From Bacteroidales bacterium (lineage in GTDB: Bacteria; Bacteroidota; Bacteroidia; Bacteroidales; UBA4417), in contig JADJGZ010000005.1 in assembly GCA_016707785.1 (NCBI GenBank), forward strand, positions 189,575 through 253,574: 64,000 nucleotides of DNA, read 5' to 3'. Below, in pieces: positions 41,985 through 50,657 of this stretch. The position numbers and the translations under genes were made by a program. Each line of letters starts with the position of its first letter. Position 1 is the stretch's first letter. The notes under the pieces were generated by a model. That model saw nothing but the letters and a program-made list of their open reading frames with translations, did no database searches and had not been told where the DNA came from.

Positions 41985-43862
41985 ATGAAAACACCACTGG
42001 TTTATATTGAAGACGATAAGTGCAAAGCATGTTATGCATGCATTCGTACCTGTCCTGTCAAAGCCATCGAACTAAGGAATAATGATGATTTTCCACATAT
42101 TGTTCCGGAAAGATGCATCGGATGTGGAAGTTGTCTTACAGTTTGCCATCCCGGTGCTATTTCATATTATGACTCCAGGGAAGAAACACGTGCTCTTCTG
42201 AAATCGTCACATAAGGTTGCAGCTGTTGTTGGACCAAGTATTTCCGGCGAATTCGACGATATCACTGATTACCGGAAATTTGTCAGGATGATCCTTGAAA
42301 CAGGTTTCGATTATGTGCATGAATCTTCCTTCGGTGTTGACCTCGTTGCAAAGGAATACCGGGAGTTGATCTCCAATTTTCTTGGAAAGTACTATATACT
42401 TTCCAACTGTCCGCCAATGGTTTCACTCATTGAGAAATACTATCCTCAGCTTATTGACAATCTTGCTCCTATTGTAACACCTATGATTGCAAGTGCCAAA
42501 GTGATGCATCAACTATATGGCCCTGATATCAAGGTAGTTTATATAGGTCCTTGTATTGCCGCCAAAGAAGAAGCTGACCGATTCAAAGAAGAAGTCCGGG
42601 TAGATTCAGTGCTTACCTTCACTGAACTACGGCAGCTTTTCGAAGAATATGGAATTAAGGAAAGCACCATCGAATATTCAGAATTCAACGAACCAATTGG
42701 GTATAAAGGTTCTTTATTCCCGGTCAGTAATGGAATCATTCAGGCCAGCGGTCTGAGCGAGGATATCCTCAATGGAAGCATTGTCACTATTGATGGACAG
42801 GATGAAGTGATGAGTGCTGTGAAACAATTTGATGAAAGTATTGATTTTATTAAGAAAAACTTTAATGTCTTTTTCTGCCAGGGATGTATCATGGGACCAG
42901 GTACGACTCCCGGTGGAAAAAAGTTCAAGAGGCATACCCTGGTGACTGAATATGCCAACAAACGATTAACCAGCTTCAATAAAAAGAAGTGGGATCTTGA
43001 AATGGAGAAATTTGGAAACCTCGACCTTCACAGGGGATTTAAAGCCAATGACCAGCGACTTCCAATACCTTCCGAAGATAAGGTTGATGAAATCCTGAAA
43101 ATCATTGAAAAACATGAAGATGGAGAGAACCTGGGATGCAAGGCATGCGGGTATGAATCCTGCCGGGACTTTGCTTCGGCAGTTGCCAATGGAATTGCCA
43201 GGACCGATATGTGTATTATGCACTCCCTGAAAAGTAAACAAGAGTACATCAGGACATTAAAAGTCACCAATGATAAACTAGCCCGAACTCAGCAAGCGCT
43301 TCAGGAATCTGAAAAGCGTGCTTTGAATGAAAAACAGCTTGCCCAGGATGCACTGGAAACTACTCAAACCATGCTTAAAAAGCTTCCTACTGCAGTTGTA
43401 ATCGTTGATGAAAACCTAAAAATCATTGGATCTAATGAGAGTTTTGTAACAATTTTGGGTGAAGATGCTGTTGAAATCAATGAAATTATCCCCGGACTCA
43501 TAGGTGCTGATCTTAAAACTCTCCTGCCTTTTCAGTTCTATAAGCTATTCACCTATGTTATCACCAGTGCCGATGATGTGCATGGCAGAGATGTGCATAT
43601 TGATGATAAATTGTTGAATGTTACGATCTTCAGTATTAAAAAGAATAAAATCGTCGGAGGGGTAATCAGGGACATGTACATGCCTGAAGTGAGAAAGGAA
43701 GAAGTGATTAGCCGGGTAACTGATGTAATAGATCAAAATCTCGAACTGGTGCAGCAAATCGCTTTTCTCTTAGGTGAAGGTGCCTCCAAAACAGAAAAGA
43801 TGCTGAATTCAATCATTGAATCGCATCGGTCAGGCGACACAGATAAAAAAACCGGGGTATAG
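41985..43862 (+). CDS. PAS-containing sensory [FeFe]-hydrogenase-like protein (HydS-like)
   Basis: 625 residues. Two [4Fe-4S] motifs (CKACYACIRTCP, 13-24; CIGCGSCLTVC, 44-54) precede an H-cluster domain (~80-325): L1 SNCPPM (N141, C142), L2 GPCIAAK (C190, with A in the position of the usual lysine), L3 FCQGCIMGPG (C298, C301). The second Fe-S motif is CKACGYESC...C (385, 388, 393, 410). A coiled coil (~420-465) leads to a PAS domain (~465-565; VVIVDENLKIIGSNESF) and a C-terminal helical tail. There is no kinase domain; the next gene, 17 bp on, is a SpoIIE-type phosphatase. This matches the phosphatase-linked group C sensory hydrogenases. Confidence 0.9.
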   Translation: MKTPLVYIEDDKCKACYACIRTCPVKAIELRNNDDFPHIVPERCIGCGSCLTVCHPGAISYYDSREETRALLKSSHKVAAVVGPSISGEFDDITDYRKFVRMILETGFDYVHESSFGVDLVAKEYRELISNFLGKYYILSNCPPMVSLIEKYYPQLIDNLAPIVTPMIASAKVMHQLYGPDIKVVYIGPCIAAKEEADRFKEEVRVDSVLTFTELRQLFEEYGIKESTIEYSEFNEPIGYKGSLFPVSNGIIQASGLSEDILNGSIVTIDGQDEVMSAVKQFDESIDFIKKNFNVFFCQGCIMGPGTTPGGKKFKRHTLVTEYANKRLTSFNKKKWDLEMEKFGNLDLHRGFKANDQRLPIPSEDKVDEILKIIEKHEDGENLGCKACGYESCRDFASAVANGIARTDMCIMHSLKSKQEYIRTLKVTNDKLARTQQALQESEKRALNEKQLAQDALETTQTMLKKLPTAVVIVDENLKIIGSNESFVTILGEDAVEINEIIPGLIGADLKTLLPFQFYKLFTYVITSADDVHGRDVHIDDKLLNVTIFSIKKNKIVGGVIRDMYMPEVRKEEVISRVTDVIDQNLELVQQIAFLLGEGASKTEKMLNSIIESHRSGDTDKKTGV

Positions 43863-43879
43863 CAGGCCTAAATAACTCG

Positions 43880-45085
43880 ATGATAATCAATGAGCCTATG
43901 TCGGATAAGCAGTTTTATGTTGAAGTGAATGTGGTTCAGAAAAATCACGACCAGGAGAGAATCTGTGGTGATAAGTTCCTGTCGCGCCGAATCCATGAAG
44001 AAAACAGGATCATTGTTGTTTTATCTGATGGGATGGGACATGGTGTAAAAGCAAGCATGCTGTCGACACTTACTGCAACCATGGCTTTGAATTTTGCTGA
44101 AGAGCACAAGGAGGTGAATAAGATTGCCGAATTGATTATGAACACCCTTCCTGTATGCAGCGAGCGCCAAATGAGTTATTCGACCTTTACTATTGTAGAT
44201 ATAGAAATTGATGGAGTCACTACCATACTGGAATACGATAATCCTAAAGCAGCCATTATCCGGGACAATAAATTATTTGACCCGGGATGGCAGCATATAA
44301 CGTTAACCTCCGAAAAAAACTCAGGCAAGGAACTCAGGACTTGCACATTTGATCACAAAAAGGAAGACCGGATCGTCTTTTGTTCCGATGGGGTTCCACA
44401 ATCAGGGATGGGGAGCAATAAATTCCCTTTCGGATGGGGTTCCGAGAACTTCGAAAACTATATCCTCGAGCTTGTGAGTCATGAGTCAACAATTTCGGCA
44501 CAACAACTAGCCGGGAAAGTGGTAAACATTGCCAATCTGAATGATAATTACCACCCAAAGGATGATACCAGCTGTGTCGTTATCTATTTCAGGGATCCGA
44601 GGAAGTTATTGATTTGTACCGGTCCACCTTATGAAGAAGTAAATGATGTAATCCTTTCTGAAGCTGTAAAAAGCTTTGAAGGAAAAAAAATCCTCTGCGG
44701 AGCAACAACAGGAGACATTATATCAAGAGAACTTAATCTGCCTATCATCGACAGCTTTGAATTCGATGATCCTGACCTGCCACCTGTTTCATTCATGGAA
44801 GGCATCGACCTTATCACGGAAGGCATTCTCACCCTGGGAAAGGTAGCACAGATACTTAAAGATTATTCCCAAAAATACAAACTCAATAAAGGGCCTGCTG
44901 ACCAGATCGTCAGGCTGCTTCTTGAAAGTGATGAAATTCATTTCATTATAGGAACCAGAATCAATATTGCTCACCAGGACCCCAGTCTGCCCGTAGAACT
45001 TGAAATCAGAAGAACGGTAGTTAAAAGAATTGCCAGACTTCTGGAGGAAAAATTCCTCAAAGAGGTGAAGACCCGGTTTATATGA
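43880..45085 (+). CDS. SpoIIE/PP2C-type phosphatase with a hydrogenase-locus C-terminal domain
   Basis: 401 residues. The N-terminal ~235 residues are a SpoIIE-type PP2C: VVLSDGMGHGVKA with the metal-binding D and G, YSTFTIVDIE, RIVFCSDGVPQSG and a late DDTSCVVIYF with the second metal aspartates. No GAF or PAS domain precedes it. The C-terminal ~165 residues (LICTGPPYEEVND, GGTTGD-like CGATTGDIISRELN, LITEGILTLGKVAQIL) do not match a family named here. Such extensions accompany sensory hydrogenases. It probably dephosphorylates a Ser/Thr-phosphorylated target; no cognate kinase or anti-sigma antagonist is adjacent. An alternative start is at 43898. Confidence 0.88.
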   Translation: MIINEPMSDKQFYVEVNVVQKNHDQERICGDKFLSRRIHEENRIIVVLSDGMGHGVKASMLSTLTATMALNFAEEHKEVNKIAELIMNTLPVCSERQMSYSTFTIVDIEIDGVTTILEYDNPKAAIIRDNKLFDPGWQHITLTSEKNSGKELRTCTFDHKKEDRIVFCSDGVPQSGMGSNKFPFGWGSENFENYILELVSHESTISAQQLAGKVVNIANLNDNYHPKDDTSCVVIYFRDPRKLLICTGPPYEEVNDVILSEAVKSFEGKKILCGATTGDIISRELNLPIIDSFEFDDPDLPPVSFMEGIDLITEGILTLGKVAQILKDYSQKYKLNKGPADQIVRLLLESDEIHFIIGTRINIAHQDPSLPVELEIRRTVVKRIARLLEEKFLKEVKTRFI

Positions 45086-45212
45086 AAGAATGGCTTTACT
45101 ATTTGCAATCGTGATTGATTTCTTTCTACTTTTACCTTTGTAACCCATTATCAGTTGATAACCTTATTCAGTTAAAGGTAACTGATTGATTAGTAATTAG
45201 AAGGAATTTAAA

Positions 45213-45788
45213 GTGCAGAAAATAGAACTAACCATCCTTGGATTATCCTATAGTCAAACGCAGACTAATTCCTATGCGTTGATTCTCGGAGAGGTCAATG
45301 GAAAAAGAAGGTTGCCCATAGTGATTGGCCATTTTGAAGCCCAGGCGATAGCACTCGAACTTGAGAAGATGAAGCCTTCTCGTCCCTTGACACATGATCT
45401 GTTTAAAAGCTTTGCCGACACTTTTGGAATTAATATTGAAGAAGTGATTATCAATAAATTCCAGGAAGGCATCTTTTATGCTTTATTAATATGTAATGAT
45501 GGAATTAAGGTTCATCCGATCGACTCCAGGACTTCTGATGGTATCGCTTTAGCCATCCGTTTTGGTTGTCCCATCTATACCTATGAACATATTATGGCAC
45601 AGGCTGGAATCACCTATGAAGATGATAATTCTGAATCCAGCAGTATTCAAGCACAACCCGATGAAATTGGAAATGAGTTCAGTTCGGTGAGTCTGGAAGA
45701 ACTCAATGAAGAATTACAGAAAGCTGTTGAGAATGAAGAATATGAAAGGGCATCACTGATCAGGGATGAGATCAGGAAAAGAAGCTGA
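45213..45788 (+). CDS. Bifunctional nuclease (BFN/DUF151) with a UVR motif
   Basis: 191 residues starting at a GTG. The BFN/DUF151 domain occupies about 1-130 (GEVNGKRRLPIVIGHFEAQAIA, RPLTHDLFKSFAD, IDSRTSDGIALAIRFGCPI). A charged linker leads to a C-terminal UvrB/UvrC-type helical hairpin (LNEELQKAVENEEYERASLI). Plant and bacterial members have reported RNase/DNase activity. It stands alone after the phosphatase gene and before an MFS gene. Confidence 0.88.
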   Translation: MQKIELTILGLSYSQTQTNSYALILGEVNGKRRLPIVIGHFEAQAIALELEKMKPSRPLTHDLFKSFADTFGINIEEVIINKFQEGIFYALLICNDGIKVHPIDSRTSDGIALAIRFGCPIYTYEHIMAQAGITYEDDNSESSSIQAQPDEIGNEFSSVSLEELNEELQKAVENEEYERASLIRDEIRKRS

Positions 45789-45856
45789 TTTCAAGTGGCC
45801 CCTGTAGACATTACAAAGACTTCAATAATATATACCAGAATTTTTAACATTTTTTT

Positions 45857-47110
45857 ATGAGTCTGAAGTTTCGTTTAACCATCATGAGTTTTCTCCAGTT
45901 CTTTGTTTGGGGGGCATGGCTCATCACTATTGGCACTTACTGTTTCAATGCAAAAGGTTGGACAGGCGAACAATTTGGAGCCATTTTTTCCACGCTTGCC
46001 ATCGCATCTCTATTCATGCCAGCCCTTACCGGTATTATCGCCGACAGGTGGATGAATGCCGAAAAACTTTATGGAGCTCTTCATATTTTATATGGGATAG
46101 TGTTATTCTTTGTACCTCAGGTGAATGATCCTGATACGCTATATTATGTCATCCTGCTGGCGATGATCTTTTATATGCCTACCATTTCCCTGTCTAATTC
46201 CATCGCATATACGATATTGAAGAACAACAATTTTAATGTGGTAAAGGACTTTCCTCCCATCAGGGTATGGGGAACCATCGGGTTTATTGTTGCCATGTGG
46301 ATCACCAATCTTTCGGGAAGTAAGGCTAATTCCAATCAATTTATTATAGCAGCTTTTGTAGCCATTGCTTTAGGGATTTATTCCTTCACCCTTCCCAAAT
46401 GTCCGCCTCAGAAAGCCATTTCGAAAGATGCCCCTTTGTTGGAACAACTTGGGCTGAATGCCATCAAACTTTTTGCCAATTACAAAATGGCATTGTTTTT
46501 CATATTCTCCATGTTCCTGGGAGCAGCCTTGCAACTAACCAATATGTACGGTGATTCATTTCTGGATGATTTCAAAAGAATACCTGAATATGCTGACTCA
46601 TTTGTAGTTAAGTATTCTACCATTATTATGTCGATATCCCAGATCTCTGAAACTGTATTTATTCTTACCATTCCATTTTTCCTCAGGCATTTCGGCATCA
46701 AGAAAGTTATGCTGTTTTCAATGATTGCATGGGTCCTGCGCTTTGGTTTATTTGCCTATGGTGATCCAGCTGGTGGTTTGTGGATGATCATTCTTTCCTG
46801 CATCATTTATGGAATGGCATTTGATTTTTTCAACATTTCAGGTTCATTATTTGTTGAAACACAGAGCAATCCATCCATTCGTGCCAGTGCGCAAGGACTC
46901 TTCATGATGATGACTAACGGGGTTGGTGCTTTCCTGGGAAGCAGAGTCAGTGGTGTTGTTATTGATAAATACTACAGATCTGCTGATGGACTCAACTGGC
47001 AGGGAATATGGCAATCATTCTCCATTTACGCACTGGTGATTGCAGTATTATTCTTCTTCCTTTTCAAACACAAACATGATCCAAAAGCGCTAACTACAAT
47101 TAGTCATTAG
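45857..47110 (+). CDS. MFS nucleoside transporter (NupG-like)
   Basis: 417 residues with 12 hydrophobic helices. The N-terminus (FRLTIMSFLQFFVWGAWLITIGTYC) and the first intracellular loop (FMPALTGIIADRWMNAEKL) fit the nucleoside:H+ symporter branch of the MFS, with PPIRVWGTIGFIVAMW later. A short cytoplasmic C-terminus ends HKHDPKA. Uptake of nucleosides is inferred from family; the neighbouring thyA and folA genes make a nucleotide-metabolism theme. Confidence 0.85.
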   Translation: MSLKFRLTIMSFLQFFVWGAWLITIGTYCFNAKGWTGEQFGAIFSTLAIASLFMPALTGIIADRWMNAEKLYGALHILYGIVLFFVPQVNDPDTLYYVILLAMIFYMPTISLSNSIAYTILKNNNFNVVKDFPPIRVWGTIGFIVAMWITNLSGSKANSNQFIIAAFVAIALGIYSFTLPKCPPQKAISKDAPLLEQLGLNAIKLFANYKMALFFIFSMFLGAALQLTNMYGDSFLDDFKRIPEYADSFVVKYSTIIMSISQISETVFILTIPFFLRHFGIKKVMLFSMIAWVLRFGLFAYGDPAGGLWMIILSCIIYGMAFDFFNISGSLFVETQSNPSIRASAQGLFMMMTNGVGAFLGSRVSGVVIDKYYRSADGLNWQGIWQSFSIYALVIAVLFFFLFKHKHDPKALTTISH

Positions 47111-47306
47111 AAAACCAAATCCTTTAAGTCTATTGATCCTCAGGATGAATGATTCATTGAAGCCATCCAGCTCAAGAACTGTTTATAACTTTGTAAAAGT
47201 TGAATTCTGAGCAAGAGGGAATTTTAGCATTTTTGAATAGGTATTTAATTACCGGATTTTCCGGTGAAGGTTTTCTATGTGAATCATTTACAATAGGCAG
47301 GAAAAG

Positions 47307-47780
47307 ATGAAACAGTATCTCGATTTACTCAGACATGTGAAAGAGCATGGTACTTTTAAAGCAGATCGAACCGGGACAGGCACCAAAAGTGTTTTTGGTT
47401 ACCAAATGCGATTTGACCTGTCAGAAGGATTTCCGGCAGTGACCACCAAGAAACTACATCTCAGATCCATTATTCATGAATTATTATGGTTCCTTCAAGG
47501 TGAGACTAATACTCAATACCTTCATGATCATAAGGTTACCATTTGGGATGAGTGGGCAGATGAAAACGGTGACCTGGGGCCTATATATGGCTATCAATGG
47601 AGAAATTGGCCCGATGGAGAAGGCAGAAATATTGACCAGATTACCCAGCTGATTGAAATGATCAGGAAGAATCCTGATTCCAGAAGGATGATGGTTAGTG
47701 CCTGGAATGTTGGTCAAATAGAGAAAATGGCCCTGCCTCCCTGCCATGTGCTATTCCAGTTTTACGATTTTGATGTTTGA
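47307..47780 (+). pseudogene. thyA: Thymidylate synthase, truncated at the 3' end
   Basis: 157 codons. Residues 1-~152 are good ThyA ([54 protein letters not shown]) and include the catalytic cysteine in [11 protein letters not shown]. The reading then falls into DFDV and stop. Missing is the last ~110 residues with the dUMP-binding RSxDxxLGxPFN block and the C-terminus, replaced by unrelated low-complexity DNA. A normal ThyA has ~264 residues. The enzyme could not work as shown; the organism may rely on another copy or on ThyX, or the junction may be an assembly fault. folA follows, the usual partner in folate recycling. Confidence 0.88.
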
Positions 47781-48142
47781 TGTCGGATGTTTGATGTGGG
47801 ATGTAGGATTCCTTCTTAATTCTGAATTCGTTAATCTTCAATCGTTAATCAAATTCGCTCTTGAATTTAGATTGTCGAGGGGGGGGGGGGGGGGGGGGTG
47901 GCGGATGGCTAATGTGGGATGGTTAATGGCTGTAGTCTGCCGTATTTTCTCATTGAAAATTGTAACATTCCCTCTATCAGGTGGGTTTCAGCGCACAGCA
48001 CTCAGAGCCAAAGGCTCCCCTTCGGGGCACTCAGCACTCAGCACCTGCCTATGGATGAAATTTGGGCTGGCGTGCGGTTGAGACCTGAGACATATCCAGA
48101 AGTAACTATATTTGCTAAATGCAAACCAAAGAAAATCCGGAG
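47781..48142. other. Low-complexity region with a 20-base G tract replacing the thyA 3' end
   Basis: No supported gene. The start holds short imperfect repeats of the type GATGTNNGATGT, then TTCGTTAATC-like repeats, then an uninterrupted G20 tract (47879-47898), then GGATGG-type repeats. A hairpin-prone segment (CTCCCCTTCGGGGC-like) is near 48015-48030, flanked by ACAGCACTCAG/CACTCAGCACTCAG direct repeats. The final ~35 bp contain a TATATTTG -7 element at 48107-48114, likely the folA promoter. Confidence 0.7.
48107..48114 (+). promoter_or_regulatory. -7 element of folA
   Basis: TATATTTG, a perfect TAnnTTTG match, lies 4 bp before the ATG at 48119 and 28 bp before the ATG at 48143. This favours 48143 as the folA start. 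Confidence 0.5.
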
Positions 48143-48649
48143 ATGAAGCCTATCATATCGATCATAGTCGCAATAGCCAGCAATAATGCCATTGGCAAGG
48201 ACAATCAATTATTATGGCATATACCGGAAGACCTGAAAAGGTTTAAAAAGCTCACCACCGGGCATACTATTGTGATGGGGAAGCGCACTTTTGAATCACT
48301 GCCTATTCGTCCTTTGCCCAATCGCAGGAGTGTGGTTATAACAGATATCCCTGGGGAACAAATTGAGGGATGTGTGATGGCCTATTCTATCGAAGATGCC
48401 ATTAGCAAAATGGAGCCAGGTGCTGAAAATTTTATTATCGGAGGGGGATCTGTATACCGGCAATTCTTGCCTGTATCTGACAAACTTTATTTAACACTCG
48501 TGCAAAAGGATTTTGAAGCAGATACATTTTTCCCGGAAATTGATTTTGAAGAATGGAATATAAATTTCCAGGAAGAGGGGAAATTGGAAGAGCTTTCCTT
48601 CACCTATATGGATCTTGAAAGAAAAAGACAGGGTGGAAACCTAAAATAG
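48143..48649 (+). CDS. folA: Dihydrofolate reductase
   Basis: 168 residues from the inner ATG (MKPIISIIVAIASNNAIG); an in-frame ATG at 48119 would add eight residues but lies at the predicted transcription start. The type-I DHFR fold is complete: NNAIGKDNQLLWHIPEDLKRFKKLT with the catalytic acidic residue in PEDL, TIVMGKRTFESL for NADPH, FIIGGGSVYRQFL, and DKLYLTLVQKDFEADTFFPEID. It reduces dihydrofolate, the by-product of ThyA, which is encoded just upstream. Confidence 0.95.
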   Translation: MKPIISIIVAIASNNAIGKDNQLLWHIPEDLKRFKKLTTGHTIVMGKRTFESLPIRPLPNRRSVVITDIPGEQIEGCVMAYSIEDAISKMEPGAENFIIGGGSVYRQFLPVSDKLYLTLVQKDFEADTFFPEIDFEEWNINFQEEGKLEELSFTYMDLERKRQGGNLK

Positions 48650-48715
48650 CTTCCACCCTATCGACCTAACAACTAAAAACAAAACTTCTCTTCCTACTCA
48701 TATATTAACCTTCTA

Positions 48716-50224
48716 TTAATTAGAAGGAAATAAAGCTTTTACAAAATTACAGGCATTCACCTCAATCAGATTCACATCTTCAATATCAACAACTCCATCA
48801 CCATCACTGTCGGATGGGAAATAACCCGTTGCAGAGGATATGGCCGCATTATCGCTAATAATGAGATCTGCACCGTCAATCAGGTTATCCTGGTCAATAT
48901 CACCAGTAAAAAGAGCCCATTTCCCGTCACTTAGCATGATTTGATTTGAGCCATAAGCCTTTCCGGCAATATCAGTAAAGCTATAATCAACTATCCCGCC
49001 CGAGAATGATACCGGAACTGATGAAGTGACTGAAATACTGTTTCTGTGTTTTATAGTAATAAAATACTCGCTATTGAATTCAGAAGGAACTATAAGGGTT
49101 GCAGAACCATCTGTATGTAAATTAATGTTCTGACCTGTAAAAACAACATTGTTGTAATCAATGGATGAATGTAATTCTACATTTACACGATCCGCAATAC
49201 CATTCCCAAAGGCACTTCCCGCCCCATCTGAAGCTTCTCTCATACTTTCTGAGCCAATGTAAAGCCCTTGCAGAAAAAGTTCAAGATTAAGAGTTTTACC
49301 GCATAATCCGGGCACATCCGCTATTACGGAACCGTTGGTATAATATGTTGCTTGCGGGAGGTCATTCAAAACTGCATAATTGGGTGGAGGTCCGGAATAC
49401 TGGCAAGAGCTTCCATTGTCAATCCATGTCAGATTGGTAGATCCTCCATTGAATATAAAATCAAGGGAGGTCAGGATACTTCCCGATTGAATGCTAATCC
49501 CATTTCCTCCGGCAGGTGCTAAACCCTGGATCAAAAGATGACCTGGTGCTCCAACTGTGACATTTAGCCCGGGGTATGTTGATGAAACCGCCGCTCCCTG
49601 ATAAGTAACTACAGCCGGGTCATACTGGAGTTCGAGTGCAACAGAGCCAATATAACTGAAATTATTGACAATCACAGGAACTGAAATGAGCGACCCCGGG
49701 CAGGCTATGACAGGAGGAATAATGGTTTGAGGGGCATTGGGGGAAAGGATTCCCACAGATCCATTAATGTAGAAATCATTGGTTGGCTGATCGAGTAAAA
49801 CAATTGAATTGATATCACTATACTTACAAGAATTCCCGTTATCAAACCAGGACAAAGAAGTGGATCCAATTCCAACTTGTGAAAAAGAAATATTAAATAA
49901 GACCGCATCATCAGGCAGGGAAACATTGGAAGAATGATACCATCCCAGGCTTACCACCCCAGGCACACTTGTCACGTTGTAATTTAATGAGCCAGGTAAT
50001 CCAGGCCCTTTCGTAACCAGGGTTGCAACAACAACTGATGGGTTATAAGTCAGCCGAAGGTTGCAACTTGCCACATTATTAAAGTCTGTAACAGTTACAG
50101 GCAATACAAACTGCTGATCGAATGTCAGCAAACTACCAGCTGTTGTATAAGGTGCAAATTGTGCGCTTGCTCCAATTTGAAATAAGCAAAAAAGGAACAA
50201 AATAAATATGGAATAATTTTTCAT
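48716..50224 (-). CDS. Secreted protein with two cohesin-like domains and a dockerin-like C-terminus
   Basis: 502 residues. A signal peptide (about 1-21, IGASA) is followed by two cohesin-like domains (about 25-150 and 160-300; NNVASCNLRLTYNPSVV, VVSLGWYHSSNVSLP, then YIGSVALELQYDPAVV). A middle region (about 305-435) follows. The C-terminus is a type I dockerin-like pair of Ca-binding loops, DIDQDNLIDGADL (preceded by G) and DSDGDGVVDIEDVNLI. Unlike its neighbours it ends (KALFPSN) without a T9SS sorting domain. Cohesin and dockerin in one polypeptide could allow head-to-tail assembly with the other cohesin proteins in this island (inference). Confidence 0.82.
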   Translation of the reverse strand: MKNYSIFILFLFCLFQIGASAQFAPYTTAGSLLTFDQQFVLPVTVTDFNNVASCNLRLTYNPSVVVATLVTKGPGLPGSLNYNVTSVPGVVSLGWYHSSNVSLPDDAVLFNISFSQVGIGSTSLSWFDNGNSCKYSDINSIVLLDQPTNDFYINGSVGILSPNAPQTIIPPVIACPGSLISVPVIVNNFSYIGSVALELQYDPAVVTYQGAAVSSTYPGLNVTVGAPGHLLIQGLAPAGGNGISIQSGSILTSLDFIFNGGSTNLTWIDNGSSCQYSGPPPNYAVLNDLPQATYYTNGSVIADVPGLCGKTLNLELFLQGLYIGSESMREASDGAGSAFGNGIADRVNVELHSSIDYNNVVFTGQNINLHTDGSATLIVPSEFNSEYFITIKHRNSISVTSSVPVSFSGGIVDYSFTDIAGKAYGSNQIMLSDGKWALFTGDIDQDNLIDGADLIISDNAAISSATGYFPSDSDGDGVVDIEDVNLIEVNACNFVKALFPSN

Positions 50225-50391
50225 GATTTGAGTGTATTGAGTGAGGAGAGCTTGTTATTCCAATGTTGTACTTACTCCATGAGCCATGCTGATCCTAAAC
50301 CTAATTTTTCAAAAGCAATACGGACACTGATTTGAATGAAGAGGGGAAAATACTCCTCCCCATTTCAAAACAGATAGACTTATTAAGAATC

Positions 50392-50634
50392 CTAAGTAGA
50401 TTTCTTATGACTAATATTACGCATCTTCATGTAGCCATAAGCAATCCCTAAGGTTATCAATATACTTACACCTCCATTCAAAGGAGCATTACAAGTGCCA
50501 TTTCCCGGATCATTATTATCTAATAAACCATGTTCAGCAGGTGGATGGGGAGGTGCCTGTGCCATTAAAGTGGTGAGCCCGGCAAACAGCAGAAAAATTA
50601 CAATTACGAGGGAAATATTGACTATGCGTTTCAT
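50392..50634 (-). CDS. Small protein with a P-L-N-G-G C-terminal sorting-like signal
   Basis: 80 residues. A signal peptide (about 1-25, TLMA) is followed by a short Pro/His/Gly-rich mature part (QAPPHPPAEHG, NDPGNGTCNAP). The C-terminus is PLNGGVSILITLGIAYGYMK, that is a small P-x-[DN]-G-G motif, one transmembrane helix and a basic tail (MRNISHKK). Many Bacteroidota encode small proteins with this tripartite C-terminus (often with PIDGG), which looks like a membrane-sorting signal. Mature residues are few, so it may be structural or a signal. It lies between two cohesin-protein genes. Function unknown. Confidence 0.6.
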   Translation of the reverse strand: MKRIVNISLVIVIFLLFAGLTTLMAQAPPHPPAEHGLLDNNDPGNGTCNAPLNGGVSILITLGIAYGYMKMRNISHKKST

Positions 50635-50657
50635 ATTAGTAAGTATTTAAGTCAGAA

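Noticed and set aside
44789..45148. Minus-strand ORF at the end of the phosphatase gene
   Set aside because: Antisense to a conserved coding region, with no recognisable protein features.
47781..48142. IS element inserted in thyA
   Set aside because: No transposase frame, no terminal inverted repeats and no target-site duplication are seen; the DNA is low-complexity repeat.
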